From Oceanisphaera psychrotolerans (GTDB lineage: Bacteria > Pseudomonadota > Gammaproteobacteria > Enterobacterales > Aeromonadaceae): a stretch of DNA of 40,933 nt. The position numbers and the translations under genes were made by a program. Positions 26,035 to 35,128 of this stretch are shown piece by piece (the first letter of the stretch is position 1; every line of letters begins with the position of its first letter). Location: NCBI RefSeq assembly GCF_001870485.1, contig NZ_MDKE01000025.1, positions 1-40,933 of the forward strand, in the 5' to 3' direction. The notes beneath the pieces were generated by a model, which worked only from the letters and a program-made list of their open reading frames with translations, was not told where the DNA came from and ran no database searches.

Positions 26035-27573
26035 ATGACATTACGCGCACAACTGTTGCTGGGCGGGCAACCGGCGAACGGCGAGGCCGCCGCCATTCAT
26101 GGCATCAATCCGGCCACCAATGAGCGACTCGAACCCGGCTACCCTGGCGCCAGCCCGGCCCAGGTGGCGGAGGCCTGTGCCCTGGCCGAAGCTGCCCTCG
26201 AGCCCTACCGCCACACCCCGCTGGAGGCCCGGGCCGTCTTTCTCGAGACCATCGCCGAACAGATACTGGCGCTGGGTGATGAACTGATCGAACGGGCCAT
26301 GCTTGAAAGCGGCCTGCCCCGGGCCCGACTGGAAGGAGAGCGGGGCCGCACCATCGGCCAGTTGCGCCTGTTCGCCGATGTGGTGCGCGCCGGCGACTGG
26401 CAGGGCGTGCGTATCGATCCGGCCCAACCGGAACGCACGCCCCTGCCCCGATCCGATCTGCGGCTGCAATATATTCCCCTGGGGCCGGTAGCCGTATTCG
26501 GTGCCAGTAATTTTCCGCTGGCGTTTTCGGTGGCCGGCGGCGACACCGCCTCGGCCCTGGCTGCCGGCTGCCCGGTCGTGGTGAAGGCCCACTCGGCCCA
26601 TCCTGGTACCTCCGAGCTGGTCGGTCGGGCGGTCGTGGCCGCGGCCCGGGAGAGCGGCATGCCGGACGGCGTCTTTTCCCTGCTCTACGGCAGCGGCAAC
26701 AGTGTCGGCCAGGCACTGGTGGCGGATCCGCGCATCAAGGCGGTCGGCTTTACCGGCTCCCGCCGAGGCGGCCAGGCCCTGCTCGCCACCTCCCAGTCCC
26801 GTTCCGAACCCATCCCCGTCTATGCGGAGATGAGCAGCATCAATCCGGTCCTGCTGTTGCCCGCCGCCCTGGACAGCCGCACCGAAACGCTGGCTGCAGG
26901 ATTCGCCGGTTCACTCCAGCTCGGTGCCGGTCAATTCTGTACCAATCCCGGACTGATACTGGGGCTGAAAGGTCCGGCACTGAACCACTTCGCCGAACTG
27001 GCTGCCGAGGCGCTGTCACAGGCCGACGCCCAGACCATGCTGACCCCGGGCATCCATCAGGCCTATCAAGAGGGCGTCGATGCCCTGGGCCGGGTCGAGG
27101 GTGTGGAAACCCTGGCCACCGGCCGGGAGGACGCCAGGCCGAATGGCTGCAAGCCCCGGCTGTTCCGTACTACCGCCACGCACTTTCTGGCCAACGAACA
27201 GTTGCAGCAGGAGGTGTTTGGTGCCAGCGCCCTGATCGTGAGCTGCCGGGACGAAGCCGAGCTGGTGATGGTGCTGACCGCACTGGAGGGTCAGTTGACC
27301 GCCACCGTCCAGATGGACGATCAGGACCATGCCCTGGCCCGGCGGCTGCTGCCGCTGCTCGAACGCAAGGCGGGCCGGGTGCTGTTCAACGGTTTTCCCA
27401 CCGGAGTCGAAGTGTGCCACGCCATGGTGCACGGCGGCCCCTGGCCGGCCACCTCCGACAGTCGCACCACCTCGGTCGGCTCGGCGGCGATACAGCGCTT
27501 CCTGCGCCCGGTCTGTTACCAGGACTGCCCACCAGAACTGCTGCCCGAGGCACTGCAGGACGACAACCCCTGA
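26035..27573 (+). CDS. Alpha-ketoglutarate semialdehyde dehydrogenase (2,5-dioxovalerate dehydrogenase)
   Basis: This enzyme oxidises 2,5-dioxopentanoate to 2-oxoglutarate with NAD(P)+, feeding the TCA cycle. The 512-residue aldehyde dehydrogenase has the catalytic C302 (GQFCTNPG), the general base E265 (YAEMSSINP), N159 in [12 protein letters not shown]184 ([12 protein letters not shown]) and the GFTGSRRGG nucleotide turn. The MSSINP variant and the C-terminal [11 protein letters not shown] belong to the NADP-type KGSADH branch. A strong AGGAGG precedes the ATG. It ends the operon, followed by a stable hairpin. Confidence 0.93.
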   Translation: MTLRAQLLLGGQPANGEAAAIHGINPATNERLEPGYPGASPAQVAEACALAEAALEPYRHTPLEARAVFLETIAEQILALGDELIERAMLESGLPRARLEGERGRTIGQLRLFADVVRAGDWQGVRIDPAQPERTPLPRSDLRLQYIPLGPVAVFGASNFPLAFSVAGGDTASALAAGCPVVVKAHSAHPGTSELVGRAVVAAARESGMPDGVFSLLYGSGNSVGQALVADPRIKAVGFTGSRRGGQALLATSQSRSEPIPVYAEMSSINPVLLLPAALDSRTETLAAGFAGSLQLGAGQFCTNPGLILGLKGPALNHFAELAAEALSQADAQTMLTPGIHQAYQEGVDALGRVEGVETLATGREDARPNGCKPRLFRTTATHFLANEQLQQEVFGASALIVSCRDEAELVMVLTALEGQLTATVQMDDQDHALARRLLPLLERKAGRVLFNGFPTGVEVCHAMVHGGPWPATSDSRTTSVGSAAIQRFLRPVCYQDCPPELLPEALQDDNP

Positions 27574-27619
27574 CACCTGCGCCAACTGCTGGACGGACGT
27601 TACTGAATCCCATAAAGCA

Positions 27620-27644
27620 CCGGGGCCCACACTGTGGGCCCCGG
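27620..27644. terminator. Bidirectional terminator between the aldonate operon and parC
   Basis: CCGGGGCCCAC (27620-27630) and GTGGGCCCCGG (27634-27644) form a perfect 11-bp stem with a 3-nt loop in the 99-bp gap between convergent genes. T tracts on both sides are short (CTCGTTT and TGCTTTAT). Confidence 0.65.
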
Positions 27645-27672
27645 CTCGTTTGGGCGATGTGAACACAGAAGG

Positions 27673-29922
27673 TCAGGCTTCGATTTCCAGGCTGTCCACC
27701 CGTTGCAGGCCGCGGGGCAACAGCGCACCGCGACGACCGCGCTCGCCCTGGTAATGGGCCAGATCGGCGGGCTTCAGGGTCAGCTTGCGCTTGCCTGCAT
27801 GCAGGGTAACGCTGGCGTTTTCCGGCACCACGACCAATTGCTTGATGAAGTCTTCCCGTGCCTGCACCTTGGCGCCGGGAATGCCGATGATCTTGTTGCC
27901 CTTGCCCTTGCCCAGCAGCGGCAAATCCTTGAGCGGGAACAGCAGCATGCGACCCTCGTTGGTCACCGCCAGACACTGGCTGCTGTCCAGCTGATCGATG
28001 GCCACGGGTTTCAGCACCACACCGCCGGCGGGCACCGTCAGCAACGCCTTGCCGTTCTTGTTGCGGCTGACCATGTCACCGTAACGGCAGACAAAACCGT
28101 AACCGGCATCGGATGCCAGCAGGAACAGCCGGTCGTCATCGCCCATCAGCACGAAGCGCGCCTGCTCGCCCGGACTCAGGCTGCAGCGCCCGGTGAGCGG
28201 CTCGCCCTGGCCCCGGGCCGAGGGCAGGCTGTGGGCATCCTGACCGTAGGCCCGGCCGATGGTCGAGAGGAACACCGCCATCTGGTTGCTGCGGCCGGCA
28301 GCCGCATCCAGAAAGGCGTCGCCGGCCTTGTAGCTCAGGGCAGTACCGTCCACCTCATGGCCCTTGGCCGAGCGGATCCAGCCCTTGTCCGACAGCACCA
28401 CGGTCACCGGCTCGCTCGGGATCAGCTCCTTCTCGCTCAGGGCACGGGCTTCTTCCCGCTCCACCAGCGGCGAACGGCGGTCGTCACCGTATTTCTCGGC
28501 GTCGGCCAGAATCTCTTTCTTCAGCAGGGTGCTGAGTCGGCGCTCGGAGCCCAGCAACAGCGCCAGCTTGTCGCGCTCGGCGGCCAGCTCGTCCTGCTCA
28601 CCACGGATCTTCATTTCTTCCAGCTTGGCCAGGTGACGCAGCTTCAGTTCGAGGATGGCCTCGGCCTGGGTTTCGGTGAGTTCGAAACGAGCCATCAGCA
28701 CCGGCTTGGGCTCGTCCTCGGCTCGGATGATCTCGATCACCTCATCGATATTGAGGAAGGCGATCAGCAGGCCGGCCAGGATATGCAGCCGGGCCTCGAC
28801 CTTGTCCAGCCGGTATTGCAGCCGGTTGCGCACCGTCTGCCGGCGGAACTGCAACCATTCACCGAGGATCAGATCCAGGCTCTTCACCTGAGGCCGGTTA
28901 TCCAGTCCCAGCATGTTCAGGTTGACCCGGTAGCTCTTCTCCAAATCGGTGCTGGCAAACAGGTGCTGCATCAGCTGATCCACATCCACCCGGTTGGATC
29001 GGGGGATGATCACCAGTCGGGTCGGGTTTTCGTGATCCGCCTCATCGCGCAGATCCGCCACCATCGGCAGCTTCTTGGCCTGCATCTGGCCGGCGATCTG
29101 CTCCAGGATCTTGCCGCCGCTGGCCTGGTGGGGCAGCGCGGTGATCACGATATCACCCTGCTCCATCTGATAAACGGCGCGCATCTTGATGCTGCCCCGG
29201 CCGGTCTCGTAGATCTTCTGCAGATCAGCCCTGGGGGTGATGATCTCGGCCCGGGTCGGGTAATCGGGACCGGACACGAAGGTCATCAGCTCTTCCACCG
29301 TGGCCTTGGGGTTTTCAAGCAGGTGCACGCAGGCATGGGCCAGCTCACGGGCGTTGTGAGGCGGAATATCGGTGGCCATGCCCACGGCGATGCCGGTCAC
29401 GCCGTTGAGCAGGATGTGCGGCAGCCGCGCCGGCAGCATGCGCGGCTCTTTCATGGTGCCGTCGAAGTTGGGGATCCACTCCACCGTGCCCTGACCCAGC
29501 TCCGACAGCAACAGCTCGGAGAAGCGGGACAGCCGCGCCTCGGTATAACGCATGGCGGCGAAGGATTTGGGATCGTCCGGCGCCCCCCAGTTACCCTGAC
29601 CGTCCACCAGCGGGTAACGGTAGGAAAACGGCTGTGCCATCAGCACCATGGCCTCGTAACAGGCCGAGTCGCCATGGGGATGGTATTTACCCAGCACGTC
29701 GCCCACGGTACGGGCGGATTTCTTGTGCTTGGACAGGGCCGACAGCCCCAGCTCGCTCATGGCGTAGATGATACGGCGCTGCACCGGTTTGAGACCATCG
29801 CCGATATGAGGCAGGGCCCGATCCATGATCACGTACATGGAGTAGTTGAGATAGGCCTGCTCGGTGAAGGTGTGCAGCGGCAGGCGCTCCACCCCTTCCA
29901 TGGTAAAATCGTTGTTGCTCAT
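27673..29922 (-). CDS. parC: DNA topoisomerase IV subunit A ParC
   Basis: ParC is the DNA-cleaving subunit of topoisomerase IV, which decatenates daughter chromosomes. The 749-residue product matches E. coli ParC (752 aa): the winged-helix breakage domain with [14 protein letters not shown], the catalytic tyrosine region [10 protein letters not shown], the tower domain, and the C-terminal DNA-wrapping domain. The quinolone-determining positions are wild type (S86 and E90, equal to E. coli S80 and E84). GAGGAAAG precedes the ATG. It follows parE by 12 nt in one operon. Confidence 0.97.
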   Translation of the reverse strand: MSNNDFTMEGVERLPLHTFTEQAYLNYSMYVIMDRALPHIGDGLKPVQRRIIYAMSELGLSALSKHKKSARTVGDVLGKYHPHGDSACYEAMVLMAQPFSYRYPLVDGQGNWGAPDDPKSFAAMRYTEARLSRFSELLLSELGQGTVEWIPNFDGTMKEPRMLPARLPHILLNGVTGIAVGMATDIPPHNARELAHACVHLLENPKATVEELMTFVSGPDYPTRAEIITPRADLQKIYETGRGSIKMRAVYQMEQGDIVITALPHQASGGKILEQIAGQMQAKKLPMVADLRDEADHENPTRLVIIPRSNRVDVDQLMQHLFASTDLEKSYRVNLNMLGLDNRPQVKSLDLILGEWLQFRRQTVRNRLQYRLDKVEARLHILAGLLIAFLNIDEVIEIIRAEDEPKPVLMARFELTETQAEAILELKLRHLAKLEEMKIRGEQDELAAERDKLALLLGSERRLSTLLKKEILADAEKYGDDRRSPLVEREEARALSEKELIPSEPVTVVLSDKGWIRSAKGHEVDGTALSYKAGDAFLDAAAGRSNQMAVFLSTIGRAYGQDAHSLPSARGQGEPLTGRCSLSPGEQARFVLMGDDDRLFLLASDAGYGFVCRYGDMVSRNKNGKALLTVPAGGVVLKPVAIDQLDSSQCLAVTNEGRMLLFPLKDLPLLGKGKGNKIIGIPGAKVQAREDFIKQLVVVPENASVTLHAGKRKLTLKPADLAHYQGERGRRGALLPRGLQRVDSLEIEA

Positions 29923-29934
29923 TCAATTCTTTCC

Positions 29935-31830
29935 TCAGGCCAGGGGGTCGACCAGGTTGCCCTTGGTTTCGAGCCATTCCCGGCGGTCGCCGGAACGCTT
30001 CTTGGCCAGCAGCATGTCCATCAGCTTCTCGGTGGCCTCACTGTCGTCCACCGTCAGCTGCACCAGCCGGCGGGTATTGGGATCCAGGGTGGTTTCGCGC
30101 AATTGCTTGGGATTCATCTCGCCCAGACCCTTGAAACGGGTCACCTGCACCTTGCCCTTTTTCTTCTCGGCCCGGATCCGCTCCAGCACGCCATCGCGCT
30201 CGTCTTCGTCGAGGGCGTAGAAGACCTCCTTGCCCACGTCGATGCGGTACAGGGGCGGCATGGCCACATAGACATGCCCCTGCTCCACTAGGTGGCGGAA
30301 GTGACGCACGAACAGGGCGCACAACAGGGTGGCGATATGCAGACCGTCGGAGTCCGCATCGGCGAGGATACACACCTTGCCGTAGCGCAGATCGGACAGA
30401 TCCTGAGAGTCGGGATCCAGGCCGATGGCCACCGATATGTCGTGTACTTCCTGGGAGGCCAGCACCTGTCCGGATTCCACCTCCCAGGTATTCAGGATCT
30501 TGCCACGCAGCGGCATGATGGCCTGGAACTCCCGATCCCGCGCCTGCTTGGCACTGCCGCCGGCGGAGTCACCCTCCACCAGGAACAGCTCGCCCCGCAT
30601 GGGGTCGGAGCAGGCACAGTCGGTCAGCTTGCCGGGCAACGCCGGCCCCTGGGTGACCTTCTTGCGCACCACCTTCTTAGCCTGACGCAAGCGGCGCTGG
30701 GCGCTGCTGATGCACAATTCGGCAATCTGCTCGGCCAGCTCGGTATGCTGGTTCAGCCACAGGCTGAAGGCATCCTTCACGATGCCGGAGACGAAGGCCG
30801 CACTCTGACGCGACGACAGTCGCTCCTTGGTCTGACCGGCAAACTGGGGATCCTGCATCTTGACCGACAGAATATAGGCGCAGCGCTCCCAGATATCGTC
30901 CGGGGTCAGCTTGACGCCGCGCGGCAGCAGGTTGCGGAACTCGCAGAAGTCACGCATGGCATCGAGCAGGCCCTGGCGCAGGCCGTTGACATGGGTACCG
31001 CCCTGGGCGGTGGGGATCAGATTGACGTAGCTTTCGCCCAGCCCCTCGCCGCCGTCGGGCAGCCAGGTCAGGGCCCACTCCACCGCCGAGTGTTCGGCGG
31101 TAAAGTTACCGGTAAACGGCTGTTCGGGCAGGCAGGTAAAGTCTTTAACCGACTCCACCAGATAGTCTTTCAGGCCGTCCTGATAACACCATTCCAGGGT
31201 TTCGTCGTTGACCTTGTCCTGGAAGCGGATGCTCAGCCCCGGGCACAGCACCGCCTTGGCCTTGAGCAGATGCTTGAGCCGGCTGACCGAGAATCTGGGC
31301 GAATCGAAGTAGCCAGCATCGGGCCAGAACCGTACCCGGGTGCCGGTGTTGCGCTGGCCGCAGGTGCCGGTGACGGTGAGTTCGCTCACCTTGTTGCCGT
31401 GCTCGAAGGCCATTTCGAACACCTGGCCGCCGCGACGCACGGTGACGTCCACCCGGGAGCTCAGGGCGTTGACCACCGAGATACCCACCCCGTGCAGACC
31501 ACCGGAAAACTGGTAGTTCTTGTTGGAGAATTTGCCACCGGCATGCAGCTTGCAGAAGATCAGTTCGACCCCGGAGATGCCTTCTTCCGGATGAATGTCC
31601 ACCGGCATGCCGCGACCGTCGTCGATCACTTCCAGCGACTGGTCTTCGTGCAGTATCACCTCAACCTTACTGGCATGGCCGGCCAGGGCCTCGTCCACGC
31701 TGTTGTCGATGACTTCCTGACCCAGATGGTTGGGCCGGCTGGTGTCCGTATACATGCCGGGGCGACGCCGCACCGGCTCAAGACCATTGAGTACCTCAAT
31801 GGCGTCGGCAGTATATTGATTCGATGTCAT
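29935..31830 (-). CDS. parE: DNA topoisomerase IV subunit B ParE
   Basis: ParE is the ATPase subunit of topoisomerase IV. The 631-residue product aligns with E. coli ParE (630 aa): the GHKL ATPase (NSVDEALAG, DDGRGMPV, GLHGVGISVVNAL), the transducer with the lysine loop QTKERL, and the TOPRIM domain with EGDSAGGSAKQARDR and DADSDGLHI. The frame extends to 31971, but ATG 31830 has AAGG and the family start TADAIEVLNGLEPVRRRPG. The upstream 174 bp hold a plausible promoter at 31863-31891. In E. coli too, parE lies next to yqiA and parC nearby. Confidence 0.97.
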   Translation of the reverse strand: MTSNQYTADAIEVLNGLEPVRRRPGMYTDTSRPNHLGQEVIDNSVDEALAGHASKVEVILHEDQSLEVIDDGRGMPVDIHPEEGISGVELIFCKLHAGGKFSNKNYQFSGGLHGVGISVVNALSSRVDVTVRRGGQVFEMAFEHGNKVSELTVTGTCGQRNTGTRVRFWPDAGYFDSPRFSVSRLKHLLKAKAVLCPGLSIRFQDKVNDETLEWCYQDGLKDYLVESVKDFTCLPEQPFTGNFTAEHSAVEWALTWLPDGGEGLGESYVNLIPTAQGGTHVNGLRQGLLDAMRDFCEFRNLLPRGVKLTPDDIWERCAYILSVKMQDPQFAGQTKERLSSRQSAAFVSGIVKDAFSLWLNQHTELAEQIAELCISSAQRRLRQAKKVVRKKVTQGPALPGKLTDCACSDPMRGELFLVEGDSAGGSAKQARDREFQAIMPLRGKILNTWEVESGQVLASQEVHDISVAIGLDPDSQDLSDLRYGKVCILADADSDGLHIATLLCALFVRHFRHLVEQGHVYVAMPPLYRIDVGKEVFYALDEDERDGVLERIRAEKKKGKVQVTRFKGLGEMNPKQLRETTLDPNTRRLVQLTVDDSEATEKLMDMLLAKKRSGDRREWLETKGNLVDPLA

Positions 31831-31862
31831 ATTGACCTTCGCAATCAGAATTCGTTGGCCGC

Positions 31863-31891
31863 ATCTTACTACCTGCGGCCTCAGGCGCAAA
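31863..31891 (-). promoter_or_regulatory. Possible parE promoter
   Basis: On the minus strand TTTGCG (31886-31891) and TAAGAT (31863-31868) are 17 nt apart, with a start site about 25 nt before the parE ATG. Both hexamers match the consensus only partly. Confidence 0.35.
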
Positions 31892-32004
31892 GCGGCCCAA
31901 AAACCGGTGGCCGATACTTGAGTCCAAAAATCGGATAAAGGGCCTCGATTGACTGCGGCCATCAGCGGCAACAGAAACGGGTAACCAGGAAAGAAATGGC
32001 TGGC

Positions 32005-32574
32005 CTACAGTTCCAGAAAACGCACGACCTGGGCGCAGTAGTGTTCGAAGCCGACGAAGGCGTGATCGCCCCCCTTCTGGATGCAGACCCGGGCGAAACG
32101 GTAGTACTCCAGCGCTTCCCGGTAGTCGAGCACCTCGTCACCCTGCTGCTGCAACAACCAGATGCGATCCAGACAGGAGGGCGCATCGACCCGCAGGGCT
32201 TCCAGCTCGGCCATGTGCGCCTCGTTCAGCTGATAGTGCTCATCCGTGTAGGGATTTTGCTGCTCGCCCAGATAGTCACGCAGCAGGATATGGGGATTGA
32301 CCGCCGGATTGATCACCACGGCCCGCACCCCGAACCGCTCGGCCACCCGGGTGGCCCAGAAACCGCCGAGGGAGCTGCCGGCCACGCCGAAAGGCCCCTC
32401 AATCTGGTCACAGATGGCCGCGATCTGGGCCCAGGCCGCCGCCGGCGTGGCCGCAATCTGCGGGCAGACAAAATGGATATCGGGTCGTTTCTGCCGCAGG
32501 TGCTCCAGCATCAGCCGGGCCTTGATTGAATTGGGCGACGAGTTGAACCCGTGCAGATACAGCATGGTCGGCAT
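32005..32574 (-). CDS. yqiA: YqiA family esterase
   Basis: This 189-residue alpha/beta-hydrolase is similar to E. coli YqiA (193 aa), which has carboxylesterase activity on short acyl esters; the physiological substrate is unknown. The oxyanion segment LYLHGFNSSP is at the N terminus, the nucleophile serine in GSSLGG, the aspartate in QQQGDEVLDY and the histidine in GGDHAF. ATG 32574 has AGGGAT upstream. It starts 2 nt after the cpdA stop, so the two are cotranscribed. Confidence 0.94.
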   Translation of the reverse strand: MPTMLYLHGFNSSPNSIKARLMLEHLRQKRPDIHFVCPQIAATPAAAWAQIAAICDQIEGPFGVAGSSLGGFWATRVAERFGVRAVVINPAVNPHILLRDYLGEQQNPYTDEHYQLNEAHMAELEALRVDAPSCLDRIWLLQQQGDEVLDYREALEYYRFARVCIQKGGDHAFVGFEHYCAQVVRFLEL

Positions 32575-32576
32575 GA

Positions 32577-33419
32577 TCAATATCCCTTGGCACTGAAATC
32601 GGGTACGAAGGTATCGGGCGGCAGCCGCCATACCTGGGTGCTGAGGCGACCATCCGGGTACAGCGACAGCGCGCGCCAGCCCGGTGAGGTATGTTCAAGG
32701 GCAAAATCGTCGGACAGGGGCTTGAACTGGATGCAGGTAGAGGGGCTGGCCAGATAACGCACACCGTCATGCACCTGATCGAACCCCTGATGTACATGGC
32801 CGAACAGCACCACCCGCTGCGCCCGATGGCGGGCGAGGATGGCGCGAAAGGCATCCGCATTGCGCAGGTTGTGCTGATCCAGCCAGGCACAGCCCACCGG
32901 CACCGCCTGATGATGTACCGCCACCAGCAAATGATGATCCGGGTAGCCTGCAATCGCCTGCTCGAGCAGCGCCAGCTGGGAAGCAGACAGCTCGCCGTGG
33001 GTGGCGCCGGGGATCTGGGTATCGAGCAGCAAGATCTGCCACTGCCCGCACAGCAGATGCTTGGTATCGCTGATGCCGGCCTGGTCCAGCTCCGCCTGCA
33101 TCACCGGCGCATCGTCGTGATTACCCGGCAGCCAAAACACCGGCGGCGCCAGCCTGCTCATCAGCTCGGCAAAGCGGCGGTAAGAGCCGGCACTGTGATC
33201 CTGAGACAGATCACCGGTTGCCAGCACCATGTCACGCGGTTTTTGGTCTTCCAGAATGGCATCCACTACCGCCTGACAGCTGTGCCAGCTGGCAATGCCC
33301 AGCAAGTCCGTGTCTTTATCGGCAAACAAATGGGTATCGGTGATTTGCAGTAACTCCACCACCCCATCGGCGCGGTGGGGGCTGAGCTCTGTGGTATCTA
33401 AGGTACTGGCCTGGTTCAA
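32577..33419 (-). CDS. cpdA: 3',5'-cyclic-AMP phosphodiesterase CpdA
   Basis: CpdA hydrolyses cAMP and so tunes CRP-dependent gene control. The 280-residue calcineurin-type metallophosphoesterase has the metal motifs ITDTHLF, ATGDLSQD, PGNHD, VHHQ and GHVHQ in order, and the C-terminal PSTCIQFKP block of CpdA. The only upstream start in frame is TTG at 33419, which overlaps the yqiB stop as TTGA; there is no good ribosome-binding site, so translation is probably coupled. GTG codons about 19 residues further in are alternatives. It resembles E. coli CpdA (275 aa) throughout. Confidence 0.95.
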   Translation of the reverse strand: MNQASTLDTTELSPHRADGVVELLQITDTHLFADKDTDLLGIASWHSCQAVVDAILEDQKPRDMVLATGDLSQDHSAGSYRRFAELMSRLAPPVFWLPGNHDDAPVMQAELDQAGISDTKHLLCGQWQILLLDTQIPGATHGELSASQLALLEQAIAGYPDHHLLVAVHHQAVPVGCAWLDQHNLRNADAFRAILARHRAQRVVLFGHVHQGFDQVHDGVRYLASPSTCIQFKPLSDDFALEHTSPGWRALSLYPDGRLSTQVWRLPPDTFVPDFSAKGY

Positions 33420-33859
33420 AGCTGCTTAACCGTGCTGAATCCGTGGTATAGGCAACATTTCAGCCACTCGGCCAGAAAGAGGTTAACCTGCTCTTTTTCA
33501 TTGGGGTGATGCATGTTTTCATTGGGGTAATGGTAACTTGGCTGCAGGGCGAAAATCTGCTGACTGGCACACACTTCGGCCATCCGTACATCGTGATACA
33601 ACCGCACCTTGACCTTCATTCGCATAAAACAGGGCAGGCCCGGCGTGCATTGCTCGATGGAGACATGCCAGGTATAGGGCGCCGTTTCCAGTACCCGCAG
33701 CACGAACAGCACCTGTTCGCTGATGCCGACCGACACGCTCTCACCCACCGCCGCCCCGTTGGGCAGCAGTTTCATCAGGGCCAGATAGTTGACGTCGCAG
33801 GTACGCTGCAACGCCTTCAAATCCGGTACATGTTTGCGTGTATTCTCCCTGGCAATCAC
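33416..33859 (-). CDS. yqiB: DUF1249 protein YqiB
   Basis: This 147-residue cytoplasmic DUF1249 protein of unknown function is similar to E. coli YqiB (140 aa). Conserved blocks are YLALMKLLPNGAAVGESVS, SIEQCTPG, VKVRLYHDVRMAEVCASQQIFAL and YPNENMHHPNEKEQVNLFLAEWL. The open frame reaches 33922, but GTG 33859 has AGGAGAGG 5 nt upstream. It heads yqiB-cpdA-yqiA. In E. coli nudF lies directly upstream; here that place is taken by an accessory cassette and a private promoter appears to exist at 33932-33961. Confidence 0.92.
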   Translation of the reverse strand: MIARENTRKHVPDLKALQRTCDVNYLALMKLLPNGAAVGESVSVGISEQVLFVLRVLETAPYTWHVSIEQCTPGLPCFMRMKVKVRLYHDVRMAEVCASQQIFALQPSYHYPNENMHHPNEKEQVNLFLAEWLKCCLYHGFSTVKQL

Positions 33860-33931
33860 ATTAACCTCTCCTTGCGATACCGCATGCCAAACCAACTTAC
33901 CTCCAGGATGCATTCTCTCCAATGTGGACCC

Positions 33932-33961
33932 ATTGTAGTGAAAACCCTTTCCATGCGTCCA
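33932..33961 (-). promoter_or_regulatory. Promoter of the yqiB-cpdA-yqiA operon
   Basis: On the minus strand TGGACG (33956-33961) and TACAAT (33932-33937, five of six consensus bases) are 18 nt apart. The start site would be near 33925, giving a leader of about 65 nt. It explains how this operon is expressed without nudF upstream. Confidence 0.5.
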
Positions 33962-33969
33962 TTACAACA

Positions 33970-33994
33970 GGTTTTGGCCTCCGCGGCCAAAACC
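33970..33994. promoter_or_regulatory. Perfect inverted repeat between yqiB and the LysR gene
   Basis: GGTTTTGGCC and GGCCAAAACC form a 10-bp perfect repeat with a 5-nt spacer, just upstream of the -35 of the yqiB promoter. No T tract follows on either strand, so an operator or cruciform is as likely as a terminator. Confidence 0.4.
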
Positions 33995-34093
33995 CAGGAA
34001 AAACAGGGGCGATGTCGGGGGGTTAACATGGTTATGCTATCCCTTCCCATACCGGCGGCCCAATTGCCGCCTTGCGAATACAAAGGATCTGAT

Positions 34094-35035
34094 ATGTGGA
34101 AACTCAACCCACGGGCGCTGCGTTACCTCAACGAGGTTTCCCACCAGGGCTCTCTGCGCAAAGCGGCCGCCCGGTTGAACGTGGACGCATCGGCCATCAG
34201 TCGTCAGCTGACCCAACTTGAAGAAGAGCTGGGCTGCCCGGTGGGTCATCGCCATGGACAGGGCTTTACGCTCACGGCGGCGGGAGAAGAGCTGATCTCG
34301 CTGTTTCGTCAGCAACAGGCGAGTGAAATCGCCACTCTTTCACGGATAGAAGATCTGCAGAATCTGCGCAGGGGGCAGGTCAAGATCGCGGTAGGAGAAG
34401 GTTTTATCGCCGATCTGATCTCGGCGCCACTGCAAAGTTTCATGCAGCGTTACCCGGATATCCAGATCACGGTGGAAATGGCCGGAGCCAATGAAGCGGC
34501 GCGGCTGGTAAAGGAAGACAAGGTAGACCTGGCGCTGGTCTATGCGCCATCACCCGATCCGGACTTGCTCTCTCATGCGACCAGCCACCAACCGCTCGAC
34601 CTGATTACGCCCCCCGCTCATCCCCTGACCCGGGCGCACAGCATCGCCATCAAACAGATACAGAGCTATCCGCTGGCACTGCTGGATCAGCAGTTCGGCA
34701 TGGGGCAGCTGATTAGCCTGGTAGAAGAGCTGGAGCATCTTCGTTTTAAACCACAATTAAAAACCAATTCGGTGGCGGTACTGAAGAATTTTGTGCTGTC
34801 GGGAATGGGGGTGACATTCATGCCTCGCCTGACGGTTCAGGAGGAAGTGACCTCGGGAAAAATCGCCTGTATTCCGGCACCACACCCTGTCCTTTCGGGG
34901 GCCAAGGCGCATATCGTCAGCCACCGGGGCAGAGAGCTGACCGTATCGGCCGTGCAGCTTACCCGCCACCTTAACGACGGCATGTTATTCTTCACCAAAC
35001 CAAAAAAACAAACAATCAACCAATCGTTGACTTAA
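34094..35035 (+). CDS. LysR-family transcriptional regulator
   Basis: This 313-residue LysR-type regulator has an N-terminal helix-turn-helix (about 5-63; SLRKAAARLNVDASAISRQLTQLEEELG) and a C-terminal periplasmic-binding-like effector domain (about 90-300). ATG 34094 has AGGA 9 nt upstream; the frame is open further back but without support. Unlike the textbook arrangement it is not divergent from its likely target: it reads in the same direction as the TRAP genes, 93 nt ahead. The effector is unknown; by context it may be the TRAP cargo or a product of the dipeptidase. Confidence 0.9.
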   Translation: MWKLNPRALRYLNEVSHQGSLRKAAARLNVDASAISRQLTQLEEELGCPVGHRHGQGFTLTAAGEELISLFRQQQASEIATLSRIEDLQNLRRGQVKIAVGEGFIADLISAPLQSFMQRYPDIQITVEMAGANEAARLVKEDKVDLALVYAPSPDPDLLSHATSHQPLDLITPPAHPLTRAHSIAIKQIQSYPLALLDQQFGMGQLISLVEELEHLRFKPQLKTNSVAVLKNFVLSGMGVTFMPRLTVQEEVTSGKIACIPAPHPVLSGAKAHIVSHRGRELTVSAVQLTRHLNDGMLFFTKPKKQTINQSLT

Positions 35036-35082
35036 ATGCAACGCTTGCTGTATTGAAAAGTCAACATCGCAACACCTATGCT
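35026..35082 (+). promoter_or_regulatory. Promoter and candidate LysR site of the second TRAP operon
   Basis: TTGAAA (35053-35058) and TATGCT (35077-35082) are 18 nt apart, a plausible promoter. Overlapping its -35 is an inverted repeat GTTGACTT (35026-35033) / AAGTCAAC (35058-35065), with a smaller GCAA-CGC-TTGC repeat inside. The outer left arm covers the lysR stop codon. This is a reasonable place for activator or repressor binding. Confidence 0.45.
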
Positions 35083-35128
35083 AGCTCGACTGGTATGACA
35101 CCCTCGTTTAGATATGGAGATCAGACTG

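Noticed and set aside
23834-26096. Minus-strand frames of 398 and 362 codons opposite the dehydratase and AraD1 genes
   Set aside because: The plus-strand products have clear catalytic residues and linked ribosome-binding sites; the antisense frames do not.
27634-30291. An 885-codon open frame on the plus strand opposite parC and parE, and a 548-codon one at 30292-31938
   Set aside because: They are exact antisense shadows of highly conserved parC and parE; the His/Gln/Leu-rich composition is typical of the antisense frame of GC-rich genes and no domain is visible.
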